Below are positions 13,445 through 18,121 of a stretch of DNA of 18,121 nucleotides, piece by piece. This DNA is from an uncultured Faecalibacterium sp. (lineage in GTDB: Bacteria; Bacillota; Clostridia; Oscillospirales; Ruminococcaceae). Under the pieces are notes generated by a model. That model saw only the letters and a list, made by a program, of their open reading frames with translations, searched no databases and was not told where the DNA came from. Each line of letters begins with the position of its first letter. Position 1 is the stretch's first letter. Where the stretch lies: contig CAAFSR010000429.1 in NCBI GenBank assembly GCA_900765705.1, positions 1 through 18,121 of the forward strand, given 5' to 3'. A program made the translations under genes and the position numbers.

Positions 13445-15397
13445 ATGAATTACCCTGTGATCCCCCGCGCGTTTTTTAATGGCGACTGCTTCGATGCCTA
13501 CCGCATTCTGGGTGCGCATCCCTGCACCGCCCCGGATGGCACCGAGGGCTGGCGCTTTGCCGTGTGGGCACCCGGTGCCACCGCCGTGGAGGTGTGCGGC
13601 GGCTTTGACGGCTGGGAGCGCGGTGTGCCCATGGAAAAAGCCGATACCGGCGTGTGGAGCGCCTTTATCCCCGGCCTTGCGGAGGGGGATCTGTACAAAT
13701 ACCGCGTGCACGGCGCGGACGGCAGCACCGTGATGCGCAGCGATCCCTACGCCTTTGCCACCGAGCTGCGCCCCGGCACCGCCAGCAGGCTGACAAAGCT
13801 GGACTTTCCCTTTGACGACACCGCATGGATGGAGCGGCGGGATAAATGCCACAACCGCCCGCTGAACATCTACGAGCTGCACGTTGGCAGCTGGAAGCAT
13901 AAGCCCGGCGCAGCCCAGCCGGACGGCTCGGACGGGTGGTACAACTACGAGGAGCTGGCGCGGGAGCTGATCCCGTGGCTGCTGGAGCACCACTTTACCC
14001 ATGTGGAGCTGCTGCCGCTGGCCGAGCACCCCTTTGACGGCAGCTGGGGCTACCAGACCACCGGCTATTTCTCGGTGACCAGCCGCTATGGCTCTCCCGC
14101 CCAGTTCGCGGGCTTTGTCAACGCCTGCCACCGCATGGGTATTGGCGTTATCATGGACTTTGTGCCGGTGCACTTTGCGGCCAACGCCGACGCGCTGGCA
14201 AAATTTGACGGCACCCACCTGTACGAGTACGACAGCGATGTGGGACAGAGCGAGTGGGGCACCTGCAACTTCAACTACTACCGCCGGGAGGTGTGCAGCT
14301 TTTTGAGCAGCGCCGCCGGGCTGTGGATGGACGTGTACCACTGCGACGGCATCCGCATGGACGCCATCTCCCGCGCGCTGTACTGGCAGGGCGACCCCAA
14401 CCGCGGCGTGAACGAGGGCGCGGTGAACTTTTTGCGCAGCCTGAACCACGGGCTGAACCAGCGCTGGCCCTCCGGCATCTACATGGCCGAGGACTCTACC
14501 AACTTTTTAAAGGTGACCGCCCCCACCCGCTACGACGGCGTGGGCTTTGACTACAAGTGGGACATGGGCTGGATGCACGACACGCTGGATTACTTTGCCA
14601 CCCCCTTTGGCGAGCGCCCGGGCTGCTACGGCAAGCTTTTGTTCAGTATGCACTACTTCTACAACGAGCTGTATCTGCTGGCGCTGAGCCACGATGAGGT
14701 GGTGCACGGCAAAAAGACCATCATCGATAAGCTGTGGGGCACCTACGCGGAAAAATGCGCCCAGCTGCGCACCCTGTATTTTTATATGTACACCCATCCC
14801 GGCAAAAAGCTGAACTTTATGGGCAACGAGCTGGCACACTTCCGGGAGTGGGACGAAAAGCGGGAGCTGGACTGGGGCTTGCTGGAATACCCCTTCCACG
14901 ATGCGTTCCAGAAATACTTTGCAAACCTATGCCGCATCTATGCCTCCGAGCCTGCGCTCTACGACGGCGAGTACAACCCGGACTGCTTTGAATGGGTGGC
15001 CAGCGAAAGCTGCGCCGAGGGCGTGTACGCATGGCTGCGCAAGGGGCGCGGGCAGACGATGCTCTGCGTGATGAACACGCAGGACCACGCCCACAAAAAG
15101 TACCCCCTGTACCTCAAGTTCCCCTGCAGCGCAGAAATGGTGCTGGACACCGAGGCCGGTACCTGGGGCGGCGTGCACAAGGCGCACCGCAAGCAGAACT
15201 TCCACACCACCGACGGCGGCGTGTACGGACGGGACTACACCCTTACGCTGGATCTGCCCGCCATGGGCAGCTACCTAGTGCGGCTTACCCCGGAAGCCCT
15301 GAACCCGGATGCCGCCCGCCTGAGCGCCAACAAGGCACTGGCGCAAAAGCGCAAGGCAGCCAAGGCCGCCAAGGCCGCAGAAGATTCCAACAAGTAA
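13445..15397 (+). CDS. glgB: 1,4-alpha-glucan branching enzyme
   Basis: A 650-residue cytoplasmic enzyme that moves alpha-1,4 segments to alpha-1,6 branch points during glycogen synthesis. The N-terminal CBM48 domain (about 15-125) includes FAVWAPGATAVEVCGGFDGW. The GH13 barrel shows NIYELHVGSWK, ELLPLAEHPFDGSWGYQ, DFVPVHF, GIRMDAIS (nucleophile D306), MAEDST (E349) and LSHDEVVHGKK (D417). These match branching enzymes rather than isoamylases. An all-beta C-terminal domain follows, then a Lys/Ala-rich tail (KRKAAKAAKAA). The length is usual for the shorter GlgB forms. The start ATG 13445 has AAGGAG about nine bases upstream. No other glycogen synthesis gene (glgA, glgC, glgP) is adjacent, and a terminator follows, so it is probably transcribed alone, opposite to the amylase. 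Confidence 0.94.
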   Translation: MNYPVIPRAFFNGDCFDAYRILGAHPCTAPDGTEGWRFAVWAPGATAVEVCGGFDGWERGVPMEKADTGVWSAFIPGLAEGDLYKYRVHGADGSTVMRSDPYAFATELRPGTASRLTKLDFPFDDTAWMERRDKCHNRPLNIYELHVGSWKHKPGAAQPDGSDGWYNYEELARELIPWLLEHHFTHVELLPLAEHPFDGSWGYQTTGYFSVTSRYGSPAQFAGFVNACHRMGIGVIMDFVPVHFAANADALAKFDGTHLYEYDSDVGQSEWGTCNFNYYRREVCSFLSSAAGLWMDVYHCDGIRMDAISRALYWQGDPNRGVNEGAVNFLRSLNHGLNQRWPSGIYMAEDSTNFLKVTAPTRYDGVGFDYKWDMGWMHDTLDYFATPFGERPGCYGKLLFSMHYFYNELYLLALSHDEVVHGKKTIIDKLWGTYAEKCAQLRTLYFYMYTHPGKKLNFMGNELAHFREWDEKRELDWGLLEYPFHDAFQKYFANLCRIYASEPALYDGEYNPDCFEWVASESCAEGVYAWLRKGRGQTMLCVMNTQDHAHKKYPLYLKFPCSAEMVLDTEAGTWGGVHKAHRKQNFHTTDGGVYGRDYTLTLDLPAMGSYLVRLTPEALNPDAARLSANKALAQKRKAAKAAKAAEDSNK

Positions 15398-15409
15398 TAT
15401 TTGTGCAAA

Positions 15410-15453
15410 AATGTCCCGTCTGCTTTGAAAGCGGCGGGACATTCTGCATTTTT
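15410..15453 (+). terminator. Terminator of glgB
   Basis: AATGTCCCG (15410-15418) pairs with CGGGACATT (15435-15443) across a 16-base loop, and a T-run follows at 15449-15453. It lies 13 bases after the glgB stop codon. Confidence 0.75.
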
Positions 15454-15467
15454 CGCCGCCGGAGTGC

Positions 15468-15496
15468 TGGACAGTGCCCGGGGGAGTTGTTATACT
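15468..15496 (+). promoter_or_regulatory. Promoter of the 639-residue membrane protein gene
   Basis: TGGACA (15468-15473) and TATACT (15491-15496) are 17 bases apart, with TG one base before the -10. It lies between the glgB terminator and the next gene, so that gene and the one after it form a separate unit. Confidence 0.6.
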
Positions 15497-15533
15497 GTAG
15501 AATGTGAAACTTTGCAAGGAGGGATCGCCCCCG

Positions 15534-17453
15534 ATGTCCGAACCTATTACAAAGCCCCGCGTTTCCGCTGCGGCAAAGTGCGTGCTGGCACTGGCTGCAG
15601 CGGCGGTGCTGCTGGCTGTTTTTGCCCGGGTAGCACCCGGCAGTAAGTTCTTTTTCCCGCTGGTGAGTCTGTGGTGCAACCTTGCCGTGTTTGCCTGCGT
15701 ACTGCTGGTGCTGCGGGTGGCAGGGGTAAAGTTCGACCTCTTCCACAAGGCGGTCATCGTCGGCCTGTGGGCGGCGGCGCTGGTCTACTTTTTCTGGGCA
15801 CTTGGCCGCCGCAGCTTTGTTTACATCTGGGATTATGTCAACTATATCAACAAACAGTACTGGGCCGAGGCCGCCTTTTTACAAAGCCCGGCGGCCGGTT
15901 TCCATTTCATCTTCGGCTCTTTTGCCGAGGACTACACCAACTTCATCACCCTGTTTCTGGAGTTTCCGTTCTGCCTGAGCGACCGCACCGGCGACAGCTT
16001 TGCCTTTTGTCAGGTGTTCAGCGTCCTGCCCATGCTGCTGGTGCTGCTGGCGGGGCTTACCATCAAGGTGGGGCAGATGCTGCGGGTGAAGAACCGCTTC
16101 TGGTACTTCCTCATCGGGATGTCGTGGTGCGTCACCTTCCCTTTTTTGCGCATGAGCGCCATGCTCAGCCAGCCGGACTGGTTCGGCCTGATCTTCGGCT
16201 TCAGCATCCTGCTGCTCACGCTGGACTTCCGGTTTGAAAAGCTGGAGCCGGTGCGTTTCTGCCTGCTGTTCCTTGCCACCGCTGCCATCATCCTGTCCCG
16301 CCGGTGGTACTTATACTTTGTGGTAGGCTACTACTTTGCCTATGCGGTGCTGGTGCTGGTAAGCAGCGTACGCATTGCCCGCGCCGGGCAGAAAAAGCAG
16401 GCCCTTGTGCAGGTGCGCAATCTGGTGCTGTTCGGGCTGATGAGCATGGTTGCCATGCTCATCCTGCTGTGGCCCATGGTGCGCAAGATCCTCGGCTTTG
16501 ACTACGCCGGGCGCTACTCCTACTACAACTTCGGCGGCCTTACGCTGGAGCTGGTCGCACAGGCTTTGCGCATCGGGCTGCTGAACTTTATCCTCATCGG
16601 GCTGGGACTGTGGTTTGCGGCAAAGCGCCACCTGCCCGCCCTGCCCTGTCTTGCGGGCGCAGAGCTGCTGATCAGCCTTTTGCTGTTCATCCGGGTGCAA
16701 AACTCCGGCTCTCACCAGATGCTGCTGTTTATCCCGGGGTGGTTCCTCCTGTTCTTACTGGGCGCAGCGGCGCTGGCAGAGGGCATTAGCCGTTTCCGCA
16801 CGGCAAAGCTCGTGTTCTGGGTGTTCACGCTGGTGTTTGCCACCTCGGTGCGCTGCTCTCCCCTTGCCACCATTGCCATGCCCGGGTTCATGATCGATCA
16901 CTTCCCGCTGGCGGTCACCGAGGAGTTCGTCCGGCTGGATAAGCTCATCTATAACCGCAAGGACCTGCCGCAGATCAAGGCCATTGCCAACTGGATCGAT
17001 ACCCACTGCGCCGAGGGCGAGATCAGCTACATGATCCCCCACGATATGCTGTACTGCCCGGACCACTTCAAGAACTGCCAGCTGCCCGAAACCCCCATCA
17101 ACGATAAGCTGGCCTTCGGCTTCTCGGTGCCGGGCACGCACAACTTCCCCATGCAGTTCTTTGAGGCAAAGTACGTCCTCACCGCCGACCCCTTCCCCCA
17201 GACCTTTGTGGGCAATGGCGAGATGTCCCACAAGCTGAACGAGATGTTCCTTGCCGTGCGGGACGAATACTTTGTGCTGGATGCCACCTTTGATATGGGC
17301 AACGGCACCACCTTTACCATCTGGCGGCGCACCGTGGCTCCCACCCGCGCCGAGGTGGAATATTACCTGAGCGCCTTTACCGAGGAAGATGCCAAATACC
17401 CGGAGATGTTCTCCGACATCGCAGAAAGCTGGCTGGCAGCCCGTGGGCTGTAA
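15534..17453 (+). CDS. Large polytopic membrane protein, possibly GT-C-like glycosyltransferase
   Basis: A 639-residue protein that I do not recognise firmly. About eleven to thirteen hydrophobic helices fill residues 12-450, and a soluble, probably outward-facing domain (about 455-639) closes the protein. After the third helix the loop GRRSFVYIWDYVNYINKQYW places an acidic residue (D100) where GT-C glycosyltransferases keep their catalytic Asp. The overall plan of many helices then an outer C-terminal domain also fits that fold. This resemblance is an inference from layout only. ATG 15534 is preceded by AAGGAGG, with a rather long 11-base gap; an in-frame ATG at 15504 has no ribosome site. 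The gene has its own promoter and is followed 32 bases later by the trigger-factor-like gene, probably on the same message. Confidence 0.7.
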   Translation: MSEPITKPRVSAAAKCVLALAAAAVLLAVFARVAPGSKFFFPLVSLWCNLAVFACVLLVLRVAGVKFDLFHKAVIVGLWAAALVYFFWALGRRSFVYIWDYVNYINKQYWAEAAFLQSPAAGFHFIFGSFAEDYTNFITLFLEFPFCLSDRTGDSFAFCQVFSVLPMLLVLLAGLTIKVGQMLRVKNRFWYFLIGMSWCVTFPFLRMSAMLSQPDWFGLIFGFSILLLTLDFRFEKLEPVRFCLLFLATAAIILSRRWYLYFVVGYYFAYAVLVLVSSVRIARAGQKKQALVQVRNLVLFGLMSMVAMLILLWPMVRKILGFDYAGRYSYYNFGGLTLELVAQALRIGLLNFILIGLGLWFAAKRHLPALPCLAGAELLISLLLFIRVQNSGSHQMLLFIPGWFLLFLLGAAALAEGISRFRTAKLVFWVFTLVFATSVRCSPLATIAMPGFMIDHFPLAVTEEFVRLDKLIYNRKDLPQIKAIANWIDTHCAEGEISYMIPHDMLYCPDHFKNCQLPETPINDKLAFGFSVPGTHNFPMQFFEAKYVLTADPFPQTFVGNGEMSHKLNEMFLAVRDEYFVLDATFDMGNGTTFTIWRRTVAPTRAEVEYYLSAFTEEDAKYPEMFSDIAESWLAARGL

Positions 17454-17485
17454 CGCCGCTCTGCCAGAAAAAGGAGTGTTCGACT

Positions 17486-18121
17486 ATGGAACAGACTGCA
17501 AACACCATGCCCGCTGCCACCTTAGGGCAGTACAAGGGCCTTGTCTTTACCCGCCGGGTGCGCCCGGTGTCGGAAAAGGCCGTGGAGGCCGAGATCGGCA
17601 ACATGGCGCGGGTGCACGCCCCCTTTGTGCCGGTCACCGTGCCCGCTGCGCGCGGGATGCGGGTCACGCTGGATTTCGAGGGCTTTCTGGAGGGTGCACC
17701 CATCCCGGACAGCCGGATGGAAAATGTGACCGTGGTGCTGGGCACCGGGCAGCTGATGCCCGCCGCCGAGCAGGCCGTGTACGGACACTGCGCGGGCGAG
17801 ACTTTCCGGTTCGATTTTACCTACCCGGCGGAGTTCCGCGTGCCGGAGTTTTCCGGCAAGAGCGCACAGTTTGAGATCTGCCTGCACACGGTGGAGCGCA
17901 AACAGGTGCCCCCGGTGGACGATGCCCTTGCTAAAACGCTGGGCTTTGCGGATCTGGAGGCCCTGCGCGAGAGCCTGCGGGAGAAAAAGCGCGCCTCCCA
18001 CGAGGCCAACGCCGACCGCATTGCCGGGGCGGCGCTGCTGGATATGGCGGGCGCGAACCTGACAGCAGACCTGCCGGCAGAGCTTTTGGCGCAGAACGCC
18101 GAGTACCAGATGACCCAGCTG
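17486..18121 (+). CDS. Trigger-factor-like protein (PPIase and C-terminal chaperone domains), cut by window edge
   Basis: An open frame from ATG 17486 runs 212 codons to the window edge without a stop. It begins almost directly with LGQYKGLVFTRRV, which corresponds to the segment just before the FKBP-type PPIase domain of trigger factor. The PPIase domain (about 50-140) shows RVTLDFEGFLEGAPI, VVLGTGQLMPAAEQAVYGH and FDFTYPAEFRVPEFSGK. A trigger-factor C-terminal domain then starts (PVDDALAKTLGFADLEALRESLREKKR, split over two helices). The N-terminal ribosome-binding domain with its GFRxGK loop is absent, unlike the roughly 430-residue housekeeping trigger factor. It is therefore a divergent paralogue that probably acts as a prolyl isomerase or chaperone away from the ribosome. 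The ribosome site is AAAAAGGAG, eight to nine bases upstream. It follows the membrane protein gene by 32 bases. Confidence 0.82.
   Translation, partial: MEQTANTMPAATLGQYKGLVFTRRVRPVSEKAVEAEIGNMARVHAPFVPVTVPAARGMRVTLDFEGFLEGAPIPDSRMENVTVVLGTGQLMPAAEQAVYGHCAGETFRFDFTYPAEFRVPEFSGKSAQFEICLHTVERKQVPPVDDALAKTLGFADLEALRESLREKKRASHEANADRIAGAALLDMAGANLTADLPAELLAQNAEYQMTQL

Noticed and set aside
13325..14449. A 374-codon minus-strand frame opposite glgB
   Set aside because: It overlaps the CBM48 and catalytic parts of glgB and has no recognisable protein features.
1..18121. Search for mobile elements, CRISPR repeats, tRNA or rRNA genes and defence genes
   Set aside because: No transposase or integrase motifs, no regularly spaced repeats, and no tRNA-like cloverleaf or rRNA sequence were seen by eye. 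A tool search could still find small items.

Overview
The window is about 18.1 kb of a moderately high-GC, low-phage, ordinary-looking bacterial chromosome. Two canonical T-box leaders, FCD-GntR, Fur, TetR and NiaR regulators, strong AGGAGG-type ribosome sites and glycogen genes point to a Bacillota member of the Clostridia. The codon use, the TrpXYZ-type lipoprotein transporter and the gene mix look most like Faecalibacterium or a close Oscillospiraceae relative. That genus call is an inference from memory, not from a search. No insertion sequence, prophage, CRISPR array, rRNA or tRNA was seen.

Layout: (1) 1-180, minus strand, the start of a YfbR-type HD 5'-nucleotidase, divergent from (2) a YfhO-family membrane protein (321-2723). 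(3) 2763-3117 is a T-box leader, read here as tRNA-Trp specific and followed by a second terminator. It precedes an ABC transporter of the TrpX-TrpY-TrpZ type (3149-6147) and a HAD phosphatase (6172-6942), closed by a bidirectional terminator. (4) A minus-strand FCD-type GntR regulator (7038-7697) is divergent from a Fur-family regulator (8066-8551). (5) A promoter overlapping the end of the Fur gene drives a tRNA-Asn T-box leader and an asparagine synthetase (8873-10459). (6) On the minus strand lie a TetR regulator, a NiaR-like 3H regulator and a cytoplasmic GH13 alpha-amylase (10508-13206). (7) Divergent from the amylase is the branching enzyme glgB (13445-15397); the two share a 238-bp intergenic region with a symmetric dyad. 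(8) The window ends with a large polytopic membrane protein (15534-17453) and the start of a trigger-factor-like chaperone lacking the ribosome-binding domain (17486 to the edge).

The unifying theme is amino-acid supply sensed through uncharged tRNA. One T-box would raise uptake (probably tryptophan) and the other would raise asparagine synthesis. In both leaders the specifier codon and the T-box base that reads the tRNA discriminator agree. A second theme is intracellular alpha-glucan handling, with amylase and branching enzyme expressed divergently and probably co-regulated. I found no clear candidate for a wholly new system. The most interesting points are the tandem terminator after the Trp T-box, the shared operator-like dyad between amylase and glgB, and the trigger-factor-like protein without its ribosome anchor.
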